Origin: Epibacterium ulvae
GTDB lineage: Bacteria; Pseudomonadota; Alphaproteobacteria; Rhodobacterales; Rhodobacteraceae
Direction of reading: 5' to 3'
Length of the DNA: 64,000 nucleotides
Assembly (NCBI RefSeq): GCF_018678075.1
Contig: NZ_JAHHIR010000013.1
Coordinates: forward strand, 1-64,000
Shown: piece after piece, positions 25,666-34,625 of the stretch
Numbering within the stretch: position 1 is the stretch's first letter
Layout: the number at the start of each line of letters is the position of its first letter
Notes under the pieces: generated by a model
Databases searched by the model: none
The model's input: the letters and a program-made list of their open reading frames with translations, nothing else
Told to the model about the DNA's origin: nothing
Program-made: the position numbers and the translations under genes

Positions 25666-26052
25666 TTATTCAGGAACCCAAGCGTCGTAGTCGCTGCGCG
25701 CCTTGGGCTCACCACCGGCACGGATCGAACCGGACGGCGCATAGGCCAAAGCGGTGCCGGTCAGGTTTTCCTGATGGGGTTGTTCCCAGGACTTGTGCTT
25801 GAGCGGCTTTTCGCTGGGCACTTCGTTATAGGTGCGATGCAACCAGCCGTGCCAGTCGGCGCTGACACGCGACGCTTCGGCTTCGCCGTTGAACATCACC
25901 CAACGCTTGCTGTCATCGGCATTGCGATAGAATGTGTTGCCCTGCTCGTCTTCACCCACTTTGGTACCATTGCGGCGTGTGTAAAGAACGGTATTGAGGG
26001 TGGCACCATTCCACCAGGTGACAGCTTGCAAAAGAGTGTTCAGGATTCCCAT
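25666..26052 (-). CDS. NADH:ubiquinone oxidoreductase accessory subunit NDUFA12 (B17.2)
   Basis: This 128-residue protein has the family pattern TWWNGATLNTVLYTRRNGTK, VGEDEQGNTFYR, DDSKRWVMFNGEAEASRVSA, DWHGWLHRTYNEVPSEKPLK and the conserved WEQPHQENLTGT end. It is an accessory subunit or assembly factor of complex I shared by alphaproteobacteria and mitochondria. The start MGILNTLLQ is chosen because GGCGACCC just upstream and family alignment fit. Its gene is first in a run with mlaD and DUF2155, an arrangement common in Rhodobacterales. Confidence 0.92.
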   Translation of the reverse strand: MGILNTLLQAVTWWNGATLNTVLYTRRNGTKVGEDEQGNTFYRNADDSKRWVMFNGEAEASRVSADWHGWLHRTYNEVPSEKPLKHKSWEQPHQENLTGTALAYAPSGSIRAGGEPKARSDYDAWVPE

Positions 26053-26260
26053 GGGTCGCCTCCGCATAATCCGCTTTTGATATGACCTAAAATCGCGGTA
26101 AGGTCCAGATGCAGAACGAGCCTAACCAACAATCTGGCGCAATCTTGCAGCGCGCTGCCTTAATCCCATATTAAGAGCATCGCCGCAGACTGCGGGACAT
26201 CGCAGAAAACTTCTGTTTTGCGGCGCTATCGTGTATGGTTCGACTAGATCATAAGGAGAG

Positions 26261-26296
26261 ATGACTATGACCTTGGAAGGTTTTGGCAACGGGTAA
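26261..26296 (+). CDS. 11-codon leader-like ORF upstream of the DUF4760 gene
   Basis: ATAAGGAGAG is followed by ATGACTATG and eight more codons (MTMTLEGFGNG) to TAA at 26294-26296. The ribosome site AAGGAG is among the strongest in this region and has better spacing to the second ATG (26267). A hairpin (CGCAGAAAAC / GTTTTGCG around 26201-26222) lies upstream, and a TTTTAAA-rich stretch follows before the next gene at 26347. It might be a regulatory leader peptide or a tiny protein. Chance is possible. Confidence 0.35.
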   Translation: MTMTLEGFGNG

Positions 26297-26346
26297 CCCC
26301 CGCCCTCTTTTAAATAATACCTTTTAAACAAGAGATTACGCACCCA

Positions 26347-27078
26347 ATGGATAGGGTTATATCAGGGCTTCTGATCATTGGAGCCTTGGGGTTTCTGGTA
26401 CTTCTGATTCTCGTCTCCGCAGGTTTTGCCACATTCTTGCTCACCGGAGAGTTTCGGGCCTTGCTGACGCTGATCCCCGACCAGCCGGATGGTGAATTTC
26501 GCATCCTAGTCAGCCTGTTTGGCATCGCAGCCTCAGCATTGACTGCAGTTGGCGGTATTCTTTTTGCGGTATTTTCCTACTTTCGAAATGCAAGACGGGC
26601 AGAAGCAGCGCAACGCAAACAGCATACGATCAATATCCTGTTCCAAAGCCGCCTGTCTGAGTATTTCCAGAAAACCAATAGCCTGCGCAAAGAGATCTTC
26701 CCGACGGATCAGGATATCTTCCTTGATGACTGGAAAGCCGCGCGTTCTGGGACCGACAAACCCCGCGAAGGGGCCGAGGCTCTGCAACAGTTGTTGAACT
26801 ACTATGAATTTCTGGCGGTGGGCATTGCGCAAGGGGATCTGGACAAGGATCTGCTGCACAAGTCCATTCGCGGCATCATGTGCAATCTGGTCGATGATGC
26901 GCGCTATATGATCGCTGAATTGCGCGAGAATGACCCCAATACATTGGACTATCTCGCGCAGTTGTATGAGGAATGGCGGGTCGAAAAGCTGAACTACGCT
27001 GGCGCCCTGTCCGAACGCGCCATTCCCACATCGTCAGAATTGGCAGAGGCTTTAGCCCGCAGGCGCCAACGCAGTTAG
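26347..27078 (+). CDS. DUF4760 membrane protein
   Basis: This 243-residue protein has two N-terminal membrane segments (ISGLLIIGALGFLVLLILVS and FGIAASALTAVGGILFAVFS) and a cytosolic helical domain with the DUF4760 pattern (TINILFQSRLSEYFQKTNSL, then LLNYYEFLAVGIAQGDLDKD, then KSIRGIMCNLVDDARYMIAE). The function of the family is unknown. It is a single gene; its 3' end overlaps the convergent RidA gene by 27 bp. Confidence 0.8.
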   Translation: MDRVISGLLIIGALGFLVLLILVSAGFATFLLTGEFRALLTLIPDQPDGEFRILVSLFGIAASALTAVGGILFAVFSYFRNARRAEAAQRKQHTINILFQSRLSEYFQKTNSLRKEIFPTDQDIFLDDWKAARSGTDKPREGAEALQQLLNYYEFLAVGIAQGDLDKDLLHKSIRGIMCNLVDDARYMIAELRENDPNTLDYLAQLYEEWRVEKLNYAGALSERAIPTSSELAEALARRRQRS

Positions 27079-27417
27079 CTCGATCTCGATCCGGAATTTC
27101 GGGTCAATCAGATTGCTTTCGATCATGGTCGCCGCAGGCGGGTTCGCGCCAAAGGTCTCCGCAAGGATCGGAAAACACGGTTCAAACTCTGCCGCATCCG
27201 GCAGGTAATAGTTCACCCGCACCGCGTCAGCAAAACTGGCACCGGCTTTTTCAAGTGCCGCACCAATGGTCTCCAACGCGGCTTTACACTGCGCAACAAC
27301 GTCGTCACCGGCCCCGACAGTGCCCGCAACATGCACAAAGCCGCCTGCGACAACCGCGCGGCAATAGCCAACCTTGGCTTCAAACTCTCCACCCGAGGAA
27401 ATGCGTTTGATGGTCAT
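27052..27417 (-). CDS. RidA family enamine/imine deaminase
   Basis: This 121-residue protein has the YjgF/RidA fold: GYCRAVVAGGFVHVAGTVGA, QCKAALETIGAALEKAGASF, VRVNYYLPDAAEFEPCFPIL, and the C-terminal KFRIEIELTALAPAG, whereas true RidA enzymes carry an Arg and IEIEAIA here. Typical RidA proteins hydrolyse reactive enamines from PLP enzymes. The FRIEIELTA variation suggests a Rid subgroup other than the archetype. The start MTIKRISSGG has GGATGAG upstream. Its last 27 bp overlap the DUF4760 gene on the other strand. Confidence 0.85.
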   Translation of the reverse strand: MTIKRISSGGEFEAKVGYCRAVVAGGFVHVAGTVGAGDDVVAQCKAALETIGAALEKAGASFADAVRVNYYLPDAAEFEPCFPILAETFGANPPAATMIESNLIDPKFRIEIELTALAPAG

Positions 27418-27497
27418 GATCTCATCCTTTTTGAATTCGGTGGAATTAATCCCCAAACCAGAGCTGCGCCGCAAGCCAGAAACATGCGCAGGACCCG

Positions 27498-27536
27498 GAA
27501 AAAGAAAAGGCCGCGGTCATCGCTGACCCCGGCCTT
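27498..27536 (-). terminator. Rho-independent terminator after clpX
   Basis: On the minus strand, AAGGCCGGGGTC and GACCGCGGCCTT form a 12-bp stem with one mismatch, followed by TTCTTTTTCC. It lies 23 bp after the clpX stop and before ridA. Confidence 0.8.
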
Positions 27537-27558
27537 GTTCGTTCATCTGGTTGGACAA

Positions 27559-28827
27559 TCAGCCTGCGCTGGCAGGTTCCTTGTCACCTTCGGCGTGGAT
27601 CATCAGCGGCTGTTTCTCGGAATTGACCGCCTCATCGTTCACGACGACTTTTTCAACACTGTCCATACCCGGCAGGTCAAACATTGTGTCCAGCAGGATG
27701 TCTTCCAGGATGGAGCGCAGACCACGTGCACCGGTCTTTCGTTCGATCGCTCTTGCAGCAATCGCCTTGAGCGCTTCGTCGGTAAAGTCCAGCTCGGTCT
27801 CTTCGAGTTCGAACAAGCGTTGGTACTGTTTGACCAGCGCGTTCTTGGGCTTGGTCAGGATGGTCACCAGCGCGTCTTCGTCCAGATCTTCAAGCGTTGC
27901 TAGAACTGGCAGACGACCGACAAATTCCGGGATCAGACCAAATTTCAACAGATCTTCGGGCTCCAGCTCTTTGAAAAGATCGCCAACACCGCGGTCATCA
28001 TTGTTGCGAACGTCGGCACCAAAACCCATCGCAGAGCCTTTGCCACGTTGCGCGATAATCTTGTCCAGACCGGCAAAAGCGCCGCCGCAGATGAACAGGA
28101 TGTTGGTGGTATCCACTTGCAGGAATTCCTGCTGTGGGTGCTTACGACCGCCCTGTGGTGGCACGCTGGCAACGGTGCCTTCCATCAGTTTCAACAGCGC
28201 CTGCTGCACACCTTCGCCGGAAACATCACGCGTGATCGACGGGTTTTCCGACTTGCGGGTAATTTTGTCGACTTCGTCAATATAGACGATGCCGCGCTGC
28301 GCGCGTTCGACGTTGTATTCCGAGGACTGCAACAGCTTGAGGATGATGTTTTCAACGTCTTCACCCACATAACCGGCTTCGGTCAGCGTGGTGGCATCCG
28401 CCATGGTGAAGGGCACATCCAGGATGCGCGCCAAGGTCTGCGCCAGCAGGGTTTTACCGCAACCGGTTGGGCCGATCAAAAGGATGTTTGATTTCGCCAG
28501 CTCGATATCACCGCCCGCCTTCTGGGCGTGATTAAGACGTTTGTAGTGGTTGTGAACAGCAACGGACAACACGCGCTTGGCGGTCGCCTGGCCGATGACG
28601 TAATCATCCAGCACGTTGCAGATATCCTGCGGAGTAGGCACCCCATCGGAGGCTTTCAGCCCCGACGCTTTGGTCTCCTCGCGGATAATATCCATGCACA
28701 ACTCGACGCATTCATCACAGATGAACACTGTTGGGCCTGCGATCAGCTTACGCACCTCGTGCTGGCTCTTTCCGCAGAAGCTACAGTACAGGGTGTTCTT
28801 GCTGTCACCGCCTGAGTTCGTTGCCAT
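27559..28827 (-). CDS. clpX: ClpX ATPase subunit of the ClpXP protease
   Basis: This 422-residue protein has a zinc-binding domain (C15, C18, C37, C40 in YCSFCGK and [10 protein letters not shown]), Walker A GPTGCGKT at 119-126, Walker [10 protein letters not shown], the pore loop GYVGEDVEN, sensor [13 protein letters not shown], the RKH-type loop and IGF-type loop [11 protein letters not shown]. It unfolds substrates and feeds ClpP. It lies 154 bp downstream of clpP on the same strand, the usual order. The length and motifs are normal. Confidence 0.97.
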   Translation of the reverse strand: MATNSGGDSKNTLYCSFCGKSQHEVRKLIAGPTVFICDECVELCMDIIREETKASGLKASDGVPTPQDICNVLDDYVIGQATAKRVLSVAVHNHYKRLNHAQKAGGDIELAKSNILLIGPTGCGKTLLAQTLARILDVPFTMADATTLTEAGYVGEDVENIILKLLQSSEYNVERAQRGIVYIDEVDKITRKSENPSITRDVSGEGVQQALLKLMEGTVASVPPQGGRKHPQQEFLQVDTTNILFICGGAFAGLDKIIAQRGKGSAMGFGADVRNNDDRGVGDLFKELEPEDLLKFGLIPEFVGRLPVLATLEDLDEDALVTILTKPKNALVKQYQRLFELEETELDFTDEALKAIAARAIERKTGARGLRSILEDILLDTMFDLPGMDSVEKVVVNDEAVNSEKQPLMIHAEGDKEPASAG

Positions 28828-28981
28828 GTTCTACCTTTCAGTACGCTTGGCTATGATAGTCACCCTAGCCGTATGCCGGGGGGACCCTCGCCATGTGGCA
28901 GCTTAGGACAGGTCCCAAGCGGCCACAATCAATAAAAACTGTGCATCAGCGCGGGGCTGCACACATTCGCGACAAAGGGCT

Positions 28982-29617
28982 TTATTCGCTCGCCTCTTCA
29001 TCACCTTTTGCGCGGTTTTCGACGATTTCGTCGATCAAACCGAATTCTTTTGCGTCTTCAGGCGACATGAAATTGTCGCGCTCAAGCGCATCCACAATCG
29101 TGTCATAGTCACGACCGGTATGTTTTACGTAAATTTCATTCAGGCGCTTTTTCAGCTTCAGCGTCTCTTCGGCGTGAATCATGATGTCGGTCGCCTGCCC
29201 CTGGAAGCCGCCGGAAGGCTGGTGCACCATCACGCGGGAGTTTGGCAGCGAGAAGCGCATGCCAGCCTCACCTGCGGTCAGCAACAGCGACCCCATAGAG
29301 GCCGCCTGGCCAATCACCAGCGTCGACACTTTTGGTTTGATGTACTGCATGGTGTCATAGATTGACAGGCCAGAGGTCACAACGCCGCCGGGGCTGTTGA
29401 TATACATGGAGATTTCCTTGGACGGGTTCTCCGCCTCAAGGTGCAGCAGCTGCGCCACGATCAGCGAGCTCATCCCGTCATGGACCGGGCCATTCAGGAA
29501 GATAATACGCTCTTTCAACAAGCGCGAGAAAATGTCATAGGCCCGTTCGCCCCGGCTGGTCTGCTCGACGACCATCGGCACAAGGGTATTCATATATGTT
29601 TCGCGGGGATCATTCAT
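28982..29617 (-). CDS. clpP: ClpP serine protease subunit
   Basis: This 211-residue protein has catalytic Ser107 in [11 protein letters not shown] and His132 in MVHQPSGG, plus the handle helix region [20 protein letters not shown]. It forms the 14-mer protease chamber that works with ClpX or ClpA. The start [20 protein letters not shown] is typical of alphaproteobacteria and may be processed. It is the first gene of clpP-clpX. The 268 bp upstream, shared with the GlxA-type gene, must contain the promoter, but I could not fix it. Confidence 0.97.
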   Translation of the reverse strand: MNDPRETYMNTLVPMVVEQTSRGERAYDIFSRLLKERIIFLNGPVHDGMSSLIVAQLLHLEAENPSKEISMYINSPGGVVTSGLSIYDTMQYIKPKVSTLVIGQAASMGSLLLTAGEAGMRFSLPNSRVMVHQPSGGFQGQATDIMIHAEETLKLKKRLNEIYVKHTGRDYDTIVDALERDNFMSPEDAKEFGLIDEIVENRAKGDEEASE

Positions 29618-29885
29618 TGGGACCTGCCTTCAGTTCACTTGTAAGCGCCATCATAGACGCGCGGTGGTTACTTGAGTCTTAGTGTCGCCCAAATACTGCC
29701 GCAAGAGGCACCGGTTGATTTTAATTGCACAAATGGCGCAATCGCCACCACGAGGGCGCTTCGTCGGTTTCAAAAACGCCTATGTCGCAAACTTAACATC
29801 AAAAACCTGAAACGATGCTAGAACCGTCTGGATACGCCCCTCTCGCCGCGCCGAACATGGACCCGGCACGAGACAGGACACAGCC

Positions 29886-30893
29886 ATGACCCAAGACAAC
29901 TTCGTGCCACGGGCTTCCTCGGCGCATTTTGATATTCGCTATGACGGACAACCCCAGGATTTCTATTTCCTGGTCCTGCCGCGCAGCATGATGTTGGGGG
30001 TCGCTGCTGCAATTGAACCCTTGCGGGTGGCCAACCAAGTAACCGGTAAAGAGCTATTTAGGTGGTTTATTCTGACCGAAGACGGCACCCCGGTGCGCTG
30101 TTCCAACGGGATGCTGGTCACCCCGGATATGGCGCTGACCGACTGCCCCGAGGGGGCGTTGACCTTTGTCAGTGCCGGCGGCGAGCCACAGCTTGCGGCG
30201 GGCGAAAAGTCCCTCGCCTGGATCCGACGTGCCGCGCGGTTTGGTCGCCCCTTGGGCAGTATCAACACCGGCGCCTTTGCCCTAGCCCAGGCCGGGGTTT
30301 TAAAGGGGCTGACATTCACCCTGCATTGGGAGGATCAGCCCGCATTTCTTGAGGAATTTCCAAACCTCACGCCCTCTTCAAACATATTTGAGATCACACC
30401 CAAACTGATCTCTTGCGGTGGCGGTCACGCGGCCACCGATATGATTCTCACCCTGATCGAGGAACGCCACGGCGAACAGCTGGCCATTGTCTGTGCCGAT
30501 ATGTGTCTGCACATGCGCTCACGGCGCGGCAGCGAGCCACAGCGATCCAACTTTGCGGTCGCCGTGGGCAGTCGCAACCAACGCCTGCTGAGCGCGCTGC
30601 AAATGATGCAGAACGCTATCGAAACCCCGCTGAGCATTCATGAGATCTGCGACCGGCTGGACATCTCCCGCCGCCAATTGGAACGGCTGTTCACCCGCTA
30701 TCTGGATCAAAGCCCGATGCAGGTCTATTTCGATATGCGCCTACACCACGCCTATGGGCTGATGAACGAGACCTCGCTGTCGGTGACCGAGATTGCGCTG
30801 GCCTCCGGGTTCAACAGCGCCACGCATTTTTCCCGCCAGTTCAAACGCCGTTTTGGCGCTAGCCCGCATTTCTTCCGCAAAGGCTGGTCCTAG
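29886..30893 (+). CDS. GlxA-family (DJ-1/PfpI + AraC) transcriptional regulator
   Basis: This 335-residue protein has an N-terminal DJ-1/PfpI-like amidotransferase fold (residues 15-200; LVLPRSMMLGVAAAIEPLRV, then GSINTGAFALAQAGVLKGLT) and a C-terminal AraC domain (LSIHEICDRLDISRRQLERL, then VTEIALASGFNSATHFSRQF). Position 119 of the DJ-1 nucleophile elbow is Asn-Thr, not Cys, so it is a sensor, not an enzyme. Relatives regulate choline/betaine, carnitine or arginine use. It is divergent from clpP and upstream of a DUF302 gene. The inducer is unknown. Confidence 0.9.
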   Translation: MTQDNFVPRASSAHFDIRYDGQPQDFYFLVLPRSMMLGVAAAIEPLRVANQVTGKELFRWFILTEDGTPVRCSNGMLVTPDMALTDCPEGALTFVSAGGEPQLAAGEKSLAWIRRAARFGRPLGSINTGAFALAQAGVLKGLTFTLHWEDQPAFLEEFPNLTPSSNIFEITPKLISCGGGHAATDMILTLIEERHGEQLAIVCADMCLHMRSRRGSEPQRSNFAVAVGSRNQRLLSALQMMQNAIETPLSIHEICDRLDISRRQLERLFTRYLDQSPMQVYFDMRLHHAYGLMNETSLSVTEIALASGFNSATHFSRQFKRRFGASPHFFRKGWS

Positions 30894-30930
30894 ACCGCCC
30901 GTTCATGCGGCCACGGGAATGTGACAACTC

Positions 30931-30962
30931 TTACAGTGTAAAACAGGTAGAATTTGCGCAAA
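30931..30962. promoter_or_regulatory. Two short palindromes upstream of the DUF302 gene
   Basis: TTACA-G-TGTAA lies at 30931-30941 and the perfect TTTGCGCAAA at 30953-30962, about 24 bp before the start at 30986. They are near the probable promoter and could be operators. Assigned only by symmetry. Confidence 0.3.
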
Positions 30963-30985
30963 ATTGTTTGCACAAAGGATGTCCC

Positions 30986-31471
30986 ATGTTTGGCCGCTTA
31001 CCTCGATTTGTCCGTATTCTGCCAACCTTGATGTTCTTACCCTTCGCCGCTGTTGCCGCAGATTTGTCCGACCAGCCGGGTTGGGCAGTGCACGCCACCG
31101 ACAAACCCTATGCAGACTTGATCTTAGATCTCTCCGCCGCGGTCAAAGCCAATGGGCTGATTGTGGTGACACAGGCCGGACCCACCAAAGCGGCGGCTGC
31201 ACGCGGCATAACCATCCCCGGCAATCGGGTGATCGGCGTGTTCAACAATGACTACGCCGTGCGGGTCCTGAACCTGTCGACCGCAGCCATGATCGAGGCC
31301 CCGATCCGATTCTACGTCACCGAAGAGCCAGACGGCAGCGCCACGCTCTCTTACAAAACGCCAAGCTTTGTTTTTGCACCTTATGTGCAAACAGGCGGCA
31401 CTGCATTGCAAGAAATCGCCGATGAGCTCACACATCGGTTTGACGAAATCGCTGAAATCGCAATACGTTAA
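30986..31471 (+). CDS. Secreted DUF302 protein
   Basis: This 161-residue protein has a signal peptide (RILPTLMFLPFAAVA) and a DUF302 domain (SAAVKANGLIVVTQAGPTKA, then VIGVFNNDYAVRVLNLSTAA, then MIEAPIRFYVTEEPDGSATL, then QEIADELTHRFDEIAEIA). DUF302 proteins are small periplasmic proteins of unknown function, some with metal or heme roles. The start MFGRLPRF has AAAGGATG upstream. A short hairpin (GGTTCTCAC / GTGAGACC, 31484-31506) follows the gene without a T-run. Confidence 0.85.
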   Translation: MFGRLPRFVRILPTLMFLPFAAVAADLSDQPGWAVHATDKPYADLILDLSAAVKANGLIVVTQAGPTKAAAARGITIPGNRVIGVFNNDYAVRVLNLSTAAMIEAPIRFYVTEEPDGSATLSYKTPSFVFAPYVQTGGTALQEIADELTHRFDEIAEIAIR

Positions 31472-31569
31472 ACTAAATGTAACGGTTCTCACACTGACGT
31501 GAGACCCCTTGCACGAACTGTGCCTGGCAGCAATCTGGGCGCAATACTCGAAATGTCAGGATAGACCCG

Positions 31570-33183
31570 ATGACCACGACCCTACGCGCGGCAGATGTGC
31601 TTGCCCGTCGCCTTTTTGATGCCGGGTGCCGTCATGCTTTTGGCATGCCAGGCGGCGAAGTTCTCACCCTTGTTGATGCGCTGGAAAAGGCCGGGATTAC
31701 CTTCCATCTGGCCAAGCACGAAAACTGCGCCGGCTTTATGGGCGAGGCCGTGCATCACGCCGATGGCGCTCCGGCCATTCTGGTGGCGACATTGGGGCCT
31801 GGCGCGTTGAACGGGATCAATGTGGTCGCCAATGCGCATCAGGACCGCGTGCCGATGCTGGTTCTGACGGGCTGTGTGGACGCCGCCGAGGAGCAGACCT
31901 ACACCCATCAGGTGCTCGACCAACAATCGGTGTTCCGTCCCATCACCAAAGCCACTTTCCGTCTGGACGCTGAGGCTGCTGAGGTAATCGCCGACAAAGC
32001 CGTCTCAATCGCAATGGAAGCGCGCCAGGGACCGGTCCATCTCGATATTCCCATTACGGTCGCCAACACGCCGGCCACCGAACGCGGCATCCGCCGCGCG
32101 CCTGCAGGAGCCACTGCCGCCACGGGCGAGACATTGGCGCAGGCGCATGGCTGGTTGGCCGAAGCGCGGCGCCCCTTGGCAATCCTCGGTGTTGACGCCA
32201 TGCATGAAGGTGCCGGTGACGCGCTCAAAGCCTTTGTTGAGGCGCACAACATCCCCTTCATCACCACCTACAAGGCCAAAGGCCTGATTGATGAGGATCA
32301 CCCACTGTGCCTTGGCGGTGCAGGTCTGTCGCCGCTCGCTGACAAACACCTGATGCCTCTGATCGAGGACGCCGATCTGATCCTGTCGCTTGGCTACGAC
32401 CCGATCGAGATGCGCACCGGCTGGCGGGATGCCTGGGATGTGGCCCAAACCCGCGTGCTGGAAATTGGTGCTGAGCCGAACACGCATTACATGCACCACT
32501 CCGGGATCTCGATCACCGCGCCGCTGGCTCCCACGCTTGCAGCGCTGTCGGACGGGCAAACCCCCAAAGACACCTGGACCAATGGGGCATTCAAAACCGC
32601 CAAAGACGGTCTGGCCAAAGCTTTCCCCACCGATGAGGACTGGGGCCCGGCTGGTGTGATCGCAGAAACCCGCGCTGTGATGCCTGCCAACACGCTGGCT
32701 TCCGCCGACAGCGGTGCCCATCGGATCTTGCTCAGCCAGATGTGGACTTGCCATGAGCCACGCGCCTTGATCCAATCCTCCGGCCTGTGCACCATGGGCT
32801 GCGCCGTGCCGATGGCAATCGGGCGGAAATTGGCACAGCCAGACCGCCCCGTTGTCAGCTTTTCAGGCGATGCAGGTTTCTTGATGGTCGCAGGCGAGCT
32901 GGCCACGGCTGCGGAATTCAAACTGGCCCCGATTTTCCTGGTGTTTGTCGATGCCTCCCTGGCCCTGATCGAGTTGAAGCAACGTCAACGTCAACTGACC
33001 AACACCGGCGTAGATTTTGCCCATCATGATTATGCCGCCATGGGGCGCGCTTTTGGCGGTAATGGCTATACTGTGACCAATCGCGCAGAATTACGCGCCG
33101 CACTTACCGAGGCGCAAGACTCTGATAAGTTTACAGTGATAGCTGCCGTTATTGAACGCGGAGGTTATGATGGTCGGATCTAA
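31570..33183 (+). CDS. Thiamine-diphosphate-dependent enzyme (acetolactate synthase-like)
   Basis: This 537-residue protein has three domains: PYR with catalytic Glu in AKHENCAGFMGEA, central TPP_enzyme_M, and PP domain with SGDAGFLMVAGELATAAEF. The family's GDG and NN metal ligands read GDA and VDAS here, a pattern I recall in a subset of alphaproteobacterial decarboxylase-like proteins. It resembles AHAS, oxalyl-CoA decarboxylase and 2-hydroxyacyl lyases, so the substrate is not fixed. It overlaps the following CoA-transferase by 14 bp. The oxalate pathway uses just such a pair, which makes decarboxylation or ligation of an acyl-CoA the leading idea. Confidence 0.8.
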   Translation: MTTTLRAADVLARRLFDAGCRHAFGMPGGEVLTLVDALEKAGITFHLAKHENCAGFMGEAVHHADGAPAILVATLGPGALNGINVVANAHQDRVPMLVLTGCVDAAEEQTYTHQVLDQQSVFRPITKATFRLDAEAAEVIADKAVSIAMEARQGPVHLDIPITVANTPATERGIRRAPAGATAATGETLAQAHGWLAEARRPLAILGVDAMHEGAGDALKAFVEAHNIPFITTYKAKGLIDEDHPLCLGGAGLSPLADKHLMPLIEDADLILSLGYDPIEMRTGWRDAWDVAQTRVLEIGAEPNTHYMHHSGISITAPLAPTLAALSDGQTPKDTWTNGAFKTAKDGLAKAFPTDEDWGPAGVIAETRAVMPANTLASADSGAHRILLSQMWTCHEPRALIQSSGLCTMGCAVPMAIGRKLAQPDRPVVSFSGDAGFLMVAGELATAAEFKLAPIFLVFVDASLALIELKQRQRQLTNTGVDFAHHDYAAMGRAFGGNGYTVTNRAELRAALTEAQDSDKFTVIAAVIERGGYDGRI

Positions 33184-34384
33184 TATGTTGCCACACGGAG
33201 CCCTAAAAGGGGTCAAGGTTCTGGACCTGTCTCGCATTTTGGCAGGCCCGACCTGCACCCAGCTTTTGGGTGATCTCGGCGCCGATGTGATCAAGGTGGA
33301 GAACCCCAAATCCGGCGGTGATGACACCCGCCAATGGGGCCCGCCCTATGTCACAGATGCCCACGGCAACCCCACGGATCTGTCCGCCTATTTCATGTGT
33401 GCGAACCGGAACAAACGCTCCGTCGCCATCGATATCGCCACGGCCGAGGGTCAGGCCCAGATCCGCACACTCGCGGCTGAGGCCGACATCGTGATCGAGA
33501 ATTTCAAACCTGGCGGATTGGCGAAATATGACTTGGATTACAACAGCCTAAAGGGTGATCTTCCCAGCCTCGTCTATTGTTCCATTTCGGGTTATGGCCA
33601 GACCGGCCCCAACGCATCCAAACCCGGATATGACCTGATGGCGCAAGGCTATGGCGGTATTATGTCGGTCACCGGAGAGCCAGACGGCGCCCCCATGAAG
33701 GTCGGCGTTGGCATCGCTGATGTGATGTGCGGCATGTATGCCTGTATCGGCATCCTGTCGGCGCTGCGCCACCGCGATCTGACGGGCGAAGGCCAATGGG
33801 TTGAGCTTGCCCTGGTGGACAGTCAAATCGCATGGCTGATCAACGAAGGCGTCAATTATCTAACCTCCGGCACCCTGCCCGAACGGCGCGGCAACGGGCA
33901 CCCGAACATCAAACCCTATGGCGTATATGAGACCTCGGACGGCCATGTGATCCTGGCGGTGGGCAACGACAGCCAGTTCGAACGCTGCGCGGCCTTCTTT
34001 GGTCTGGCGGACCTGTCCTCTGATCCGCTGTTTGCGACAAACCCCGCTCGCCTGGAACATCGTGAGGCGTTGGATGAAATCCTGATCCCGGCGATCAAAA
34101 CCAAAACCACGGCTGAGGTGATCGCAGGTCTAGAGGCGCTCAAAGTACCCGCAGGACCGGTGCAGACTCTGGGTCAGGTTTTTGCCTCTGACCAGGTTGC
34201 AGCACGCGACATGCGCATCACCATGGACAGTGCGGCAGGACCGGTGGATCTGATCGGGAATCCCCTCAAATTTTCCCGTACCCCCGTCACCTATCGCCAC
34301 GCTCCACCCCATTGTGGGCAGGAAACGGCCGAAATTTTGGACGGTACACCCGGCTTCTTAGACCCGGAAAATCCGCAGGAATGA
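33170..34384 (+). CDS. Class III (CaiB/BaiF) CoA-transferase
   Basis: This 404-residue protein has the N-terminal signature GVKVLDLSRILAGPTCTQLL, GDLGADVIKVENP, and DDTRQWGPPYV, plus RNKRSVAIDIATAEGQAQIR. Catalytic Asp is expected in the GYDLMAQGYGGIMSVTGEPD region. These enzymes move CoA between carboxylic acids such as formate/oxalate, carnitine or succinate/glutarate. The start is placed at ATG 33170 because GGAGG ends five bases before; ATG 33167 is equally possible. It overlaps the ThDP gene, so the two are translationally coupled. Confidence 0.88.
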   Translation: MVGSNMLPHGALKGVKVLDLSRILAGPTCTQLLGDLGADVIKVENPKSGGDDTRQWGPPYVTDAHGNPTDLSAYFMCANRNKRSVAIDIATAEGQAQIRTLAAEADIVIENFKPGGLAKYDLDYNSLKGDLPSLVYCSISGYGQTGPNASKPGYDLMAQGYGGIMSVTGEPDGAPMKVGVGIADVMCGMYACIGILSALRHRDLTGEGQWVELALVDSQIAWLINEGVNYLTSGTLPERRGNGHPNIKPYGVYETSDGHVILAVGNDSQFERCAAFFGLADLSSDPLFATNPARLEHREALDEILIPAIKTKTTAEVIAGLEALKVPAGPVQTLGQVFASDQVAARDMRITMDSAAGPVDLIGNPLKFSRTPVTYRHAPPHCGQETAEILDGTPGFLDPENPQE

Positions 34385-34625
34385 GACACTTTTTGCCAAG
34401 TGTTACAAAAATCGGCTGGACCCTGCGTGGCCACTGTAAGGATTGCTACATAAGCATCCGATTTTCGCGGATTTTTGCCGCAATTCCAGGGCCTGTGGGC
34501 AAGTTTTCACAGAAAGCACACACAGGCCTTCACCAAAGCGAGAGCAGCCGTCGCCCGGTGGGCCGGCTTCCTCTACTCTTCATTTAACAGAGACGCTGTT
34601 TTTAGATTGCAAGGATAACGAACCC

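Noticed and set aside
34443-34625. Extended N-terminus for the TPR protein
   Set aside because: The added residues are Arg/Ser/Phe-rich and precede the natural MTQDIFGQE start.
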